DNA of 64,000 bases from Variovorax dokdonensis (GTDB lineage: Bacteria; Pseudomonadota; Gammaproteobacteria; Burkholderiales; Burkholderiaceae_C), in contig NZ_JASZYV010000002.1 in NCBI RefSeq assembly GCF_030316895.1, positions 930,001-994,000 of the forward strand, in the 5' to 3' direction. Position numbers and translations under genes: made by a program. Shown one piece after another: positions 25,363-34,165 of this stretch. How positions within the stretch are numbered: the first letter of the stretch is position 1; each line of letters starts with the position of its first letter. The notes below the pieces were generated by a model, which had not been told where the DNA came from, did no database searches, and saw only the letters and a program-made list of their open reading frames with translations.

Positions 25363-27461
25363 GAAGAGAACAATTCGCCGCCGGCAGGTGGTTGCGTGCG
25401 TTCGGAGCCGGCATGTTGGCGCTATGCGCTACGGTCGGTGCCTATGCGCAGAACGCGATCGAGTCGGTGACCACTTCGACGCAGTCGGGCTCCGAACTGA
25501 TTCGCATCGATCTCAGCCAACCGCTGAGCGCGACGCCCAACGGCTTCGTGGTTCAGTCGCCGGCGCGCATCGCGCTCGACTTCCCCGGTGTCACCAACTC
25601 AATGGGCCGTTCGACGGTCGACGTGAACCAGGGCAACCTGCGTTCGATCAATGTGGTCCAGGCCGGCGACCGTACGCGCCTGGTGCTGAACCTGAAAGAG
25701 CCCACGACGTACAAGGCGGAGCTGCAAGGCAAGTCCGTGCTCGTCTCGCTGGGGCAGACGGTGGCCGCAGCCCCGCCGCAGACGACCACTTCGGCGTTTG
25801 CCGAAAACCTCAATCGCGACTCGCAACCGATCCGCGACATCGATTTCCGTCTCGGACCGGACAAGACCGGCCGCGTGATCGTCGACCTGGCCAACAACCA
25901 GGTGGGCGTGGACATCCGGCCGCAGGGCAAGAACCTGGTCGTCGACTTCACGAAGTCGACCTTGCCGGAAGGCTTGCGCCGCCGCCTCGACGTGGCCGAC
26001 TTCGGCACGCCGGTGCGCATCATCAGTTCGCAGCAGGTGGGCGATCGCGTCCGCATGACCATCGAGCCGACCGGCGAGTGGGAGCACAGCGCCTACCAGA
26101 GCGACAACCAGTTCGTGGTGGAAGTGCGCCCACGCAAGGTCGACCCGACCAAGCTGACGCAAGGCGTGGGCTACAACGGCGAAAAGCTGTCGTTGAACTT
26201 CCAGAACATCGAAATTCGTTCGCTGCTGCAGGTCATTGCCGACTTCACGAACTTCAACATCGTCACTTCCGACTCCGTCACGGGTTCGCTGACCTTGCGC
26301 CTGAAGGACGTGCCGTGGGATCAAGCCCTGGACATCATCTTGCAGGCCAAGAACCTGGGCATGCGCAAGAACGGCTCCGTGCTGTGGATCGCGCCGAAGG
26401 ATGAGATCGACGCCAAGGAAAAGCGCGAGTTCGAGGCGCAGGCCGCTATCGCCAACCTGGAGCCGGTGCGCACGCAGGCATTCCAGCTCAACTACACCAA
26501 GGCACAGGTCATTGCTCAGGGCCTCGCAGGACAAGGCCTGGGCGGCGGCGGTGGTGGTGGCAGCACGGCCACCCGCATCCTGAGCCCGCGTGGCAGCGTG
26601 ATTGCCGAGACTCGGACCAACCAGATCTTCGTGTCGGATATTCCGTCGAAGCTGGCCGACGTGGCCGAGCTGATCCGCAAGCTGGACATCCCCGTGCGGC
26701 AGGTGCTGATCGAAGCGCGCATCGTCGAAGCGGCCGACACCTTCGGTAAATCGCTCGGTGTGCGATTGGGCGGCCAGGCCATCAACAGCAACAGCTCCAT
26801 CGGCGTGCAGCCGACGATCAGCAACGGCGGGGCAACCTTCGGGTCGGCCAGCGCGGGCAACTTCGTCAGCTTGCCGGCGGTCAGTCCGAGCGGCACGGGC
26901 AATACGCCGGGGGCCTTCGCGATCTCGCTGTTCAATTCTTCGCTGACGCGCCTGTTGAACCTGGAAATCTCCGCGTTGGAAGCCGACGGCAAGGGCCGGG
27001 TGGTCTCGAGCCCCCGCGTCGTGACGGCCGACCAGACCAAGGCGTTGATCGAGCAGGGTACCGAACTGCCCTACCAGGTGGCGACCTCGAGCGGCGCGAC
27101 GTCCATCGCGTTCCGCAAGGCCAACCTGAAGCTGGAAGTCACGCCGCAGATCACGCCTGAGGGCAACATCATCCTGACGCTGGACGTCAACAAGGACACG
27201 GTGGGCCAACAGACGCTGGCGGGCTTCGCCATCAACACCAAGCACGTGCAGACCGAAGTGCTGGTGGAAAACGGCGGCACGGTCGTGATCGGTGGTATCT
27301 TCGAACTCACCGAACAGAACGACGAGTCGCGGATCCCGGTTCTGGGAGAAATCCCCTACCTCGGCGGCCTGTTCCGTACACGTAACCGTACCTACAACAA
27401 GACCGAGATGCTTGTCTTCATCACGCCGAAGATGATCACCGACCGCAACGCGGCGCGCTGA
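25359..27461 (+). CDS. pilQ: Type IV pilus outer-membrane secretin PilQ
   Basis: This 700-residue secretin forms the outer-membrane gate for the pilus. In order it has a signal peptide (ending VGAYAQ), two AMIN peptidoglycan-binding domains (about residues 35-130 and 155-255), N0/STN and N1 domains, and the C-terminal secretin barrel with GTELPYQ, VTPQITPEG and VVIGGIFE motifs. A run of glycines near residue 395 (GLGGGGGGGS) forms a flexible linker. The start at 25359 overlaps the pilP stop. Confidence 0.97.
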   Translation: MRREQFAAGRWLRAFGAGMLALCATVGAYAQNAIESVTTSTQSGSELIRIDLSQPLSATPNGFVVQSPARIALDFPGVTNSMGRSTVDVNQGNLRSINVVQAGDRTRLVLNLKEPTTYKAELQGKSVLVSLGQTVAAAPPQTTTSAFAENLNRDSQPIRDIDFRLGPDKTGRVIVDLANNQVGVDIRPQGKNLVVDFTKSTLPEGLRRRLDVADFGTPVRIISSQQVGDRVRMTIEPTGEWEHSAYQSDNQFVVEVRPRKVDPTKLTQGVGYNGEKLSLNFQNIEIRSLLQVIADFTNFNIVTSDSVTGSLTLRLKDVPWDQALDIILQAKNLGMRKNGSVLWIAPKDEIDAKEKREFEAQAAIANLEPVRTQAFQLNYTKAQVIAQGLAGQGLGGGGGGGSTATRILSPRGSVIAETRTNQIFVSDIPSKLADVAELIRKLDIPVRQVLIEARIVEAADTFGKSLGVRLGGQAINSNSSIGVQPTISNGGATFGSASAGNFVSLPAVSPSGTGNTPGAFAISLFNSSLTRLLNLEISALEADGKGRVVSSPRVVTADQTKALIEQGTELPYQVATSSGATSIAFRKANLKLEVTPQITPEGNIILTLDVNKDTVGQQTLAGFAINTKHVQTEVLVENGGTVVIGGIFELTEQNDESRIPVLGEIPYLGGLFRTRNRTYNKTEMLVFITPKMITDRNAAR

Positions 27462-27488
27462 GGAGCGCCCGCGTGAAAATGGAGCGTA

Positions 27489-28025
27489 GTGCCGGTAGCG
27501 CTGGTTGGTCTTCCAGGTTCGGGTAAAACCGCCGTCGGGCGGCGCCTGGCCCAGCGCCTGCAGTGGGACTTCGTCGACACCGACCAGCTGATTGAAGAGC
27601 GCATCGGCTGCACCATCCGGGAATTCTTCGAGCGCGAAGGCGAAGGCCGCTTTCGCGACATCGAGGCCCAGGTGATCGGCGAACAGGGCCGAACTGCGAA
27701 CACGGTGCTTTCGACCGGCGGCGGAGCCGTCCTTCGGGAGGAGAACCGCCGTCAGTTGCGCCAGAGTTTCCACGTCGTGTACTTGCGATCCTCGCCCGAG
27801 GATCTGTATCGGCGCCTTCGCCACGACGTGAAGCGGCCACTTCTTCAGGTGGCAGATCCACTGGGCCGACTGCGCGAACTCTTTTCCGCCAGGGATCCGC
27901 TCTACCGGGAGGTCGCCCATGAAAGCGTCGAGACGGGCCGCCCCAGCATCCAGGCCTTGGTTGTCGAAATCCTCGATCGCTTGCAGGCGGCCGGTGTCGC
28001 CGTCATGCCGCCGTCGCCCCACTGA
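27489..28025 (+). CDS. aroK: Shikimate kinase
   Basis: This 178-residue P-loop kinase phosphorylates shikimate to shikimate 3-phosphate in aromatic amino acid synthesis. It shows Walker A (GLPGSGKT, residues 7-14), the DTDQ substrate/Mg segment, FRDIE, the GGGAV loop, and a lid with RPLL. The GTG start at 27489 is preceded by a GGAG site; an ATG at 27479 is out of frame. It lies 27 bases after pilQ, an arrangement common in proteobacteria. Confidence 0.96.
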   Translation: MPVALVGLPGSGKTAVGRRLAQRLQWDFVDTDQLIEERIGCTIREFFEREGEGRFRDIEAQVIGEQGRTANTVLSTGGGAVLREENRRQLRQSFHVVYLRSSPEDLYRRLRHDVKRPLLQVADPLGRLRELFSARDPLYREVAHESVETGRPSIQALVVEILDRLQAAGVAVMPPSPH

Positions 28026-28116
28026 GCGCGCAGGCTCAGCCTGAGCAGCACCCGCAGCCAGGAGGGTTGCCCGCGAACCGGCGCAGCCCTGTGCGGTCAA
28101 CGCCTACACTTGAGGC

Positions 28117-29217
28117 ATGTCCGTCCCCGCACTATTCGAGCGCGTCGAGATCAATCTCGACGACCGCAGCTATTCCATCCTGATCGGCAACGACCTGCTG
28201 TCAGACGCCAGGGCATTCGATGGGATTCCGGGCGCGACGAGCGCGCTCATCGTCACCAATACGACGGTCGGTCCGCTGTATGCGCAGGCGCTTCGCGAGC
28301 AGCTTGCGGCCCGCTACGCTCGGGTGCATGTGCTCGAACTGCCTGATGGCGAGCAGTTCAAGGATTGGTCGATGCTGAACCTCATCTTCGACGCGCTGCT
28401 GGGCCACGGCAGCGATCGCAAGTGCGTGCTGTACGCATTGGGCGGCGGCGTGATCGGAGACATGACGGGCTTTGCAGCTGCCTGCTACATGCGTGGCGTG
28501 CCCTTCGTGCAGGTGCCGACGACCCTGCTGGCGCAAGTGGACTCTTCCGTGGGCGGCAAGACGGCCATCAATCATCCGCTGGGCAAGAACATGATCGGCG
28601 CCTTCTACCAGCCGCAGCGGGTGTTGTGCGACCTGTCGACGATCCAGAGCCTCCCGGCGCGCGAGTTGAGTGCCGGCTTGGCAGAGGTGATCAAGTACGG
28701 GCCGATCCACGACATGGCGTTCCTCGACTGGATCGAGAGCAACCTGGCGGCCCTGCTGGCGCGAGAGCCCGCTGCGCTTGCGCATGCCGTGCGCCGCAGT
28801 TGCGAAATCAAGGCCATGGTCGTCGGGCAGGATGAACGCGAATCGGGCCTTCGCGCCATTCTCAATTTCGGCCACACCTTCGGCCATGCCATCGAGTCCG
28901 GGCTGGGCTACGGAGAATGGCTGCACGGCGAGGCCGTCGGTTGCGGCATGGTGATGGCGGCGCGCCTGTCACAACGCCTGGGCGGAATCGACGCGGCTTT
29001 TGTCGAGCGCCTGATGCGTCTCATCGCTGCAGCAGGTCTTCCTGTGCAGGCACCGCCGCTCGGCGCTCAACGCTACGTCGACCTGATGCAAGTCGACAAG
29101 AAGTCAGAGGCCGGCGAGATCCGTTTCATCGTGATCGACTCGCCGGGGCATGCGTCACTGCGCAGTGCGCCCGACGACATGGTGCGCGCCGTCATCGAAG
29201 AAAGCTGTGGGGCCTGA
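28117..29217 (+). CDS. aroB: 3-dehydroquinate synthase
   Basis: This 366-residue NAD- and divalent-metal-dependent enzyme turns DAHP into 3-dehydroquinate, the first cyclic intermediate of the shikimate pathway. Visible motifs are the NAD-binding [15 protein letters not shown], the phosphate-binding [18 protein letters not shown] and the metal histidines in [11 protein letters not shown] and EWLHGEAV. It follows aroK after 91 bases, a gap with no clear terminator. An inverted GCTCAG/CTGAGC pair sits near 28032-28044. Confidence 0.97.
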   Translation: MSVPALFERVEINLDDRSYSILIGNDLLSDARAFDGIPGATSALIVTNTTVGPLYAQALREQLAARYARVHVLELPDGEQFKDWSMLNLIFDALLGHGSDRKCVLYALGGGVIGDMTGFAAACYMRGVPFVQVPTTLLAQVDSSVGGKTAINHPLGKNMIGAFYQPQRVLCDLSTIQSLPARELSAGLAEVIKYGPIHDMAFLDWIESNLAALLAREPAALAHAVRRSCEIKAMVVGQDERESGLRAILNFGHTFGHAIESGLGYGEWLHGEAVGCGMVMAARLSQRLGGIDAAFVERLMRLIAAAGLPVQAPPLGAQRYVDLMQVDKKSEAGEIRFIVIDSPGHASLRSAPDDMVRAVIEESCGA

Positions 29218-29273
29218 CGTGGCCGCAAGGTGTCAGGCCGCGTACGGCAGCGGCTGTTCAAGGGGCGGCTGAG

Positions 29274-30404
29274 ATGGCTCTGGCCACTTATGCCAGTCAT
29301 CCGGCGGCGTCGCGTGGGCGCCGTCACGCCGAGCCGCCCGCGCCCACCCGCGACGACTATCAGCGCGACCGAGACCGCATCGTCCATTCGACGGCCTTTC
29401 GTCGCCTGGTCTACAAGACCCAGGTCTTTCTCAATCACGAGGGCGACCTGTTTCGCACCCGGTTGACGCACTCGCTGGAAGTGGCGCAGCTTGGCCGGTC
29501 CATCGCACGCCCTCTGGGCCTCAACGAAGATCTCGTCGAAGCCGTGGCCCTTGCGCATGATCTGGGTCACACGCCGTTCGGCCACGCTGGGCAGGACACG
29601 TTGAACGAATGCATGTCCGGCCACGGCGGCTTCGAGCACAACCTTCAGAGCCTGCGCGTGGTGGACGAGCTGGAGCATCGCTATCCCAGGTACGACGGCC
29701 TCAACCTCAGTTTCGAGACACGCGAAGGGATCCTCAAGCATTGTTCGCGCGTCAACGCACAACGCCTCGAATTGCAGGAGCCTGCCGGTGTCGGCCGACG
29801 CTTTCTGGATCGCACGCAGCCAAGCCTTGAAGCTCAACTGTGCAACCTGGCCGACGAGATCGCCTACAACGCCCACGATATCGACGATGGCGTTCGCTCG
29901 GGCCTGATCGATACCGATCAACTGGCCGAGGTGGCGCTGTTCGAGCGATTCCGGCGCGAGGCTGTGGACGAGCATCCCGATCTGGCTGGGCGCCGGCTTC
30001 TGTACGAGAGCATCCGCCGAATGTTGAGCGCGCAGGTCTATGACGTGATCGACGCCACTCGCGCAGCCATTGCGAGCGCTCGCCCGGCCGACTCGCACGA
30101 CGTTCGCCGCAGCCCACCGCTGGTGGGATTCGGCACGGCGATGCGCGAGCAGTCTCATGTGCTCAAGCAGTTCCTTTTCTCGAACCTCTATCGCCACCCT
30201 CAGGTGTGCCAGACCACGGAGCAAGCCCAAGACGTCGTGCGCGAACTCTTCCGCGCCTATTGCGACCGTCCTTCTGAGATGCCGCATGACTATGCAGCCA
30301 ACCCACATCGTGAGCGTGCCGTTGCCGACTACATCGCGGGGATGACGGATCGCTTCGCGATGCGCGAGCATGAGCGCTTGACCGGCCGGCCCTGGGTGCA
30401 ATGA
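29274..30404 (+). CDS. dgt: Deoxyguanosinetriphosphate triphosphohydrolase-like protein
   Basis: This 376-residue HD-domain protein of the dGTPase family (short, type 2-like) hydrolyses dNTPs to the nucleoside and triphosphate. The metal site is visible as RLTHSLEV, AHDLGHTPFGHAG and later DEIAYNAHDIDDG. The ATG at 29274 is the first start after aroB that precedes the conserved RDDYQRDRDRIVHS segment. It has an AGGGG site about 10 bases upstream. Its end overlaps the next gene by four bases. Nucleotide preference cannot be read from sequence. Confidence 0.93.
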   Translation: MALATYASHPAASRGRRHAEPPAPTRDDYQRDRDRIVHSTAFRRLVYKTQVFLNHEGDLFRTRLTHSLEVAQLGRSIARPLGLNEDLVEAVALAHDLGHTPFGHAGQDTLNECMSGHGGFEHNLQSLRVVDELEHRYPRYDGLNLSFETREGILKHCSRVNAQRLELQEPAGVGRRFLDRTQPSLEAQLCNLADEIAYNAHDIDDGVRSGLIDTDQLAEVALFERFRREAVDEHPDLAGRRLLYESIRRMLSAQVYDVIDATRAAIASARPADSHDVRRSPPLVGFGTAMREQSHVLKQFLFSNLYRHPQVCQTTEQAQDVVRELFRAYCDRPSEMPHDYAANPHRERAVADYIAGMTDRFAMREHERLTGRPWVQ

Positions 30405-31729
30405 ATGGCAGTCGTATGGACAAGCAAGATCCCGGCGTGATGCCGCCCGGCCGGATCGACCGTCTCGATGGTGCAACGGCTGTACCGGCGGTCCGTGGCG
30501 CCGCGCTCGTGGTCGTCGCGGCTGGGGTGAGCGCAGCCCTGCACTTGGGCAAGCTGCCGCCAGCGGTGCCGGCGTTGCGCGACGCGCTGGGCATCGATTT
30601 GGTCGAAGCTGGCTTCCTGCTCTCGCTCGTTCAGGTGGCCGGCATGACGCTGGGGCTGCTGGCTGGCTTGCTGGCCGACGCGGTGGGTTTGCGCCGCAGC
30701 ATGCTCATCGGACTTGCGACGCTGACGCTGGCGAGCGCACTGGGAGGCATGGTGACTCCTGGGCCGCACGCGCTGACGTGGCTGCTCTTGCTGCGAGCGG
30801 TCGAAGGGATCGGCTTTCTGATGGTGGTCATGCCCGGGCCCGGCCTGGTTCGCGCCCTGGTGCCGAAGGGCGCCGACAAGGCCGCCATGGGGTTGTGGGG
30901 TGCCTACATGCCGCTGGGGGTGGCGCTTGCGCTGCTGGGCGGGCCCACGATCATCCAGGCTTGGGGCTGGCATTCGTGGTGGCTGGTCATGTCCGCCATT
31001 TCGCTGGTTGCGCTCTTTCTGGTGTGGGCAGTGATCCCTCCCGATGCTCTGCGTAGATCCAAACCCGAGGCGAACTCGCCTACGCTTGGAAGTGGGATTC
31101 CCGCACGGCTTCAATTGACGTTGCGGGCCAGTGCGCCGCGCACCCTTGGTCTCGCATTTGCCGTCTACTCGGCGCAGTGGATGGCCGTGATCGGTTTCTT
31201 GCCCACGGTGTACGAAAGCGCAGGGGTTGCGGCATCGTGGGCGGGCCTGATGACTTCGCTGGCTGCCGCTGCCAACATCGTGGGCAATGTGAGCGGCGGG
31301 CGCCTGCTGCATCATGGTGTTGCGCCAGAACGGCTGCTGCGATGGGGCTTTGGCGCCATGCTGTTGGGCAGCGTCGCGGCCTTTGCCCAGTGGGGCCACG
31401 GCGAAGCGGCGGTCGGCCTGCCGCCGATGGTCCGCTATGCGGCTGTGTGCGTGTTTTCGTTGGCTGGAGGAATGGTGCCTGCCACATTGTTCATGCTTTC
31501 CGTCCGCTTGGCTCCGTCGCCAGCCACGGTGTCGACCACGGTCGGCCTGATGCAGCAGACCTCTTCGCTCGGTCAGTTCCTTGCACCGCCGTTTGTGGCC
31601 TGGCTGGCATCGCGCGTGGGTGGATGGCATTGGACATGGGCCGCTACGGCAGCGCTTTCGGTTCTGGGGATGCTGGTGGCAGGGCAACTCGCCCTGCAGC
31701 AGCGCAGGCAGGAGGAGGCCGCACGATGA
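30401..31729 (+). CDS. Major facilitator superfamily transporter, CynX/NimT-like
   Basis: This 442-residue inner-membrane transporter has about 12 predicted helices and an MFS loop motif between helices 2 and 3 (GLLADAVGLRRSM). The general layout resembles CynX/NimT-type anion or drug transporters. The start at 30401 overlaps the dgt stop; a second ATG six residues in is equally possible. It lies in a tight run with DUF1415 and methyltransferase genes, which gives no hint of substrate. Confidence 0.85.
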   Translation: MNGSRMDKQDPGVMPPGRIDRLDGATAVPAVRGAALVVVAAGVSAALHLGKLPPAVPALRDALGIDLVEAGFLLSLVQVAGMTLGLLAGLLADAVGLRRSMLIGLATLTLASALGGMVTPGPHALTWLLLLRAVEGIGFLMVVMPGPGLVRALVPKGADKAAMGLWGAYMPLGVALALLGGPTIIQAWGWHSWWLVMSAISLVALFLVWAVIPPDALRRSKPEANSPTLGSGIPARLQLTLRASAPRTLGLAFAVYSAQWMAVIGFLPTVYESAGVAASWAGLMTSLAAAANIVGNVSGGRLLHHGVAPERLLRWGFGAMLLGSVAAFAQWGHGEAAVGLPPMVRYAAVCVFSLAGGMVPATLFMLSVRLAPSPATVSTTVGLMQQTSSLGQFLAPPFVAWLASRVGGWHWTWAATAALSVLGMLVAGQLALQQRRQEEAAR

Positions 31730-32325
31730 GCGCAGGACCGACCCATGCTCACGTGTCGCACGCCCCGTCGGTACCGGACGCTGTCGTTTCCGATACGGTA
31801 CGCTGGTTGGAGCGAGCCGTCATCGGCCTGAACCTTTGCCCGTTCGCCAAGGCCGTTCATGTGCGCGGACAGATCCACTACGCGGTCTGCATGTCGGAGG
31901 ACGAAGGCGATCTGCTGGCTCTGATGCTGGACGAGGCGAATGCATTGACGAACCTGCCGGCACAGGAGAGGGACACGACCCTGCTGATAGCGCCGCGCAT
32001 GCTCGCCGACTTTCTTGATTTCAACGATTTCATTGCCCGCGCCGAGCGCCGCCTGGCGCGCGCGGGGTTCGAAGGCGTGCTGCAATTGGCAAGCTTTCAT
32101 CCGCGATTCCAGTTCGCCGGCTGCGAGGAGAGCGACATCACCAACGCAACCAACCAAGCCCCGTACCCCACCTTGCATCTGCTTAGGGAAGAAAGCATCG
32201 ACAAGGCCGTGGCAGCGTTTCCGGACGCTGCGAGCATCTACGAACGCAACATCGATACGCTGCGCGCATTGGGCGAGGCGGGTTGGCACGCGCTGGATGT
32301 CGGTCGACACGGAGCAAACGAATGA
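31726..32325 (+). CDS. DUF1415 family protein
   Basis: This 199-residue soluble protein of the uncharacterised DUF1415 family shows the characteristic LNLCPFAKA segment near residues 36-44, LLIAPRMLADFLDFNDF and LASFHPRFQFAG. Its conserved cysteine and histidines suggest a metal or redox role, but none is established. It overlaps both neighbours by four bases, so it is translated as part of the dgt-MFS-DUF1415-methyltransferase run. Confidence 0.88.
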   Translation: MSAGPTHAHVSHAPSVPDAVVSDTVRWLERAVIGLNLCPFAKAVHVRGQIHYAVCMSEDEGDLLALMLDEANALTNLPAQERDTTLLIAPRMLADFLDFNDFIARAERRLARAGFEGVLQLASFHPRFQFAGCEESDITNATNQAPYPTLHLLREESIDKAVAAFPDAASIYERNIDTLRALGEAGWHALDVGRHGANE

Positions 32326-33251
32326 GCCAGCAGATCGATCAAGCCGAACGCAAGTCGCAAGTGGCCAAGCAGCGTCGCGAACAGCCTGCGGCGCGGGCGT
32401 CCAAGGCCGAAAAGGCCCGCGCCGATGTTCTTGCCGAACTGCGTCCTGGGCAGTCCGTCGAACTGCTGAAAGACCTGCACATCCTCACGAGCGAAGGTCG
32501 TCTCAACCAGGATTCGAGGCGCAAGCTCAAGCAGGTCTATCACCTGTTCCAGTTCATCGAGAAGCTCTTGCTAGAGCTGCCCGAGGGCGGCGCAAACGCC
32601 ACGCTCGCCGATCATGGGGCTGGCAAGTCCTATCTGGGCTTCATCATTTACGACCTGTTCTTCCGCGAGCGTGGCGCGGGCCATGTGTACGGAATCGAGA
32701 CCCGTCCGGAACTCGTCGAGCGCTCGCGGGAACTGGCCAGCAGGCTGGGCTTTTCGCGCATGAGCTTCCTCAACGTGAGCGCCGCACAGGCACGCACGTC
32801 GCCGGATCTGCCCGAACGCATCGACCTCGTGACTGCGCTGCATGCCTGCGACACCGCGACCGATGACGCCATCGCCTTCGGCTTGGCCAAGAACGCGCGA
32901 TTCATGGCGCTGGTGCCGTGTTGCCAGGCCGAGGTCGCGGCAAATTTGCGTATGGGAAAGGCGCTGGCCTTGTCGCGCACGCCGCTGGCCGAACTGTGGC
33001 GCCATCCGCTGCACACCCGCGAGATGGGCAGTCAGTTGACCAATGTGCTTCGTTGTCTGTACCTGGAGGCGCAGGGCTACCAGGTCACCGTCACCGAACT
33101 GGTCGGTTGGGAGCACAGCATGAAGAACGAACTCATCATTGCGCGCCACACAGGTCAGCGCAAGGCGAGCGCCGCAGAAAGGATGAAGGAACTGCTGGCG
33201 CAATTCGGTCTGGAATCGCTCGGCGCAAGCCGCTTCCCGCTGCCCGCCTGA
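32322..33251 (+). CDS. Class I SAM-dependent methyltransferase (Methyltransf_32-like)
   Basis: This 309-residue protein has a basic, helical N-terminal region rich in Lys, Arg and Gln (about residues 1-45) and a Rossmann methyltransferase domain. Visible motifs are the SAM-binding DHGAGKSYLGF (near residue 95), an acidic IETRPELVE strand end, HACDTATDDAI and PCCQAEV. The HAC...PCC pair fits the PF13679 group, which includes METTL25/RRNAD1-type proteins. The basic N-terminus hints at an RNA or ribosome substrate, but this is inference. It overlaps the DUF1415 stop by four bases. Confidence 0.82.
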   Translation: MSQQIDQAERKSQVAKQRREQPAARASKAEKARADVLAELRPGQSVELLKDLHILTSEGRLNQDSRRKLKQVYHLFQFIEKLLLELPEGGANATLADHGAGKSYLGFIIYDLFFRERGAGHVYGIETRPELVERSRELASRLGFSRMSFLNVSAAQARTSPDLPERIDLVTALHACDTATDDAIAFGLAKNARFMALVPCCQAEVAANLRMGKALALSRTPLAELWRHPLHTREMGSQLTNVLRCLYLEAQGYQVTVTELVGWEHSMKNELIIARHTGQRKASAAERMKELLAQFGLESLGASRFPLPA

Positions 33252-33279
33252 TCCCTGGCTGCTGCGCATTGGATTCGTC

Positions 33280-33981
33280 ATGGCACGCCTTCCGCGACTG
33301 ACGCTGCCCGGACTTCCGCACCACGTGATTCAGCGGGGGAACAACCGGCAGTTCATCTTTGTCGACCGCGCCGACCGCGAAAAGATGCTGTCGCTGCTGG
33401 CCGAGCATGCGACGCGCCAAGGGGTCGCCGTCCACGCTTATGTCCTGATGGACAACCATTTTCATCTCCTGGCGACGCCGTCGACCGCCACCGCCCTTCC
33501 GCAGTGGATGCAGTCGGTGGGGCGACAGTACGTGCGCTACTTCAATGACCGGCATGGCCGAAGCGGCACGTTGTGGGAGGGGCGCTACCGCTCCACGCTC
33601 ATCCAGCCGGACCGACACCTGATCCGCTGCATGGTCTACATCGACCTCAATCCCGTGAGAGCCGGCTTGGTCGCCGACTCGCGCGATTTCCCATGGTCGA
33701 GCTACGGGCACTACGCTGGCACCCGTGTGGACAAGCTCATCACGCCTCACCCTCTTTACTGGGAACTGGGCAACACGCCTTTTTCGCGCGAGGCGGCGTA
33801 TGCCGAAATGGTGCGCACGGGCATTTCGCAGGCCGACGTGAACCTTCTGACTGACTCCGCACTGCTGGGATGGGCGGCGGGCGACGAAGAGTTTGCGGCT
33901 CGGATTCAGGGGAGCACCGATCGTCGAGCTGTGAAGATGCGGCCCGGCAGGCCACCAAAAGCACCTGTGCCAGACGCCTGA
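33280..33981 (+). CDS. REP-associated tyrosine transposase (RAYT, Y1/HUH family)
   Basis: This 233-residue protein has the Y1 transposase fold. The N-terminus LPGLPHHVIQRGNN is typical. The HUH pair is in DNHFHLL (His60 and His62), and a candidate catalytic tyrosine lies in RQYVRYFN (Tyr84 or Tyr87). GTLWEGRY and YIDLNPVRAGLV are further family marks. Such enzymes cut single-stranded REP hairpins and seem domesticated rather than part of a standard insertion sequence. It stands alone, with two REP-like sequences at 34023-34094. The reading frame is intact. Confidence 0.9.
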   Translation: MARLPRLTLPGLPHHVIQRGNNRQFIFVDRADREKMLSLLAEHATRQGVAVHAYVLMDNHFHLLATPSTATALPQWMQSVGRQYVRYFNDRHGRSGTLWEGRYRSTLIQPDRHLIRCMVYIDLNPVRAGLVADSRDFPWSSYGHYAGTRVDKLITPHPLYWELGNTPFSREAAYAEMVRTGISQADVNLLTDSALLGWAAGDEEFAARIQGSTDRRAVKMRPGRPPKAPVPDA

Positions 33982-34022
33982 ATCGACTGACAGCGCCCGA
34001 TTCATCAGCTTGGAGCGCTATG

Positions 34023-34094
34023 AAAATTGATGTGTCCCCGAATTAATGGCGATGCCTTGGTGGAGTTTAAAAATCGCATCTGACCCCATTTAAA
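34023..34094 (+). repeat. Two degenerate REP-like sequences downstream of the RAYT gene
   Basis: Two related motifs lie in the same orientation. One (34023-34045) is AAAATTGATGTGTCCCCGAA followed by TTA; the other (34069-34094) has AAAATCGCATCTGACCCC followed by ATTTAAA. They share an A-rich start, a GTC/GAC-CCC core and an AT-rich end. Similar TGACCCCATTT elements flank RAYT genes in many proteobacteria, from general recollection. Confidence 0.55.
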
Positions 34095-34098
34095 CCAT

Positions 34099-34127
34099 TT
34101 GGCATTGTTTGTGCAACGCAATATCCT
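34099..34127 (+). promoter_or_regulatory. Candidate sigma-70 promoter of gltBD
   Basis: TTGGCA (34099-34104) and TATCCT (34122-34127) are 17 bases apart, about 40 bases before the gltB start. A strong AAGGAG ribosome-binding site lies at about 34153-34158. Confidence 0.55.
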
Positions 34128-34165
34128 TACGGTCCCTGCGAAGAGCTAGCTAGAAGGAGTGCGCC

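Noticed and set aside
25599..28100. Long minus-strand open frame of about 833 codons
   Set aside because: It is antisense to pilQ and aroK, both clearly real, and has low-complexity composition with no recognisable fold.
28026..28116. Inverted repeat GCTCAG/CTGAGC between aroK and aroB as a terminator
   Set aside because: The stem is short, with almost no loop and no T tract. Readthrough into aroB is expected.
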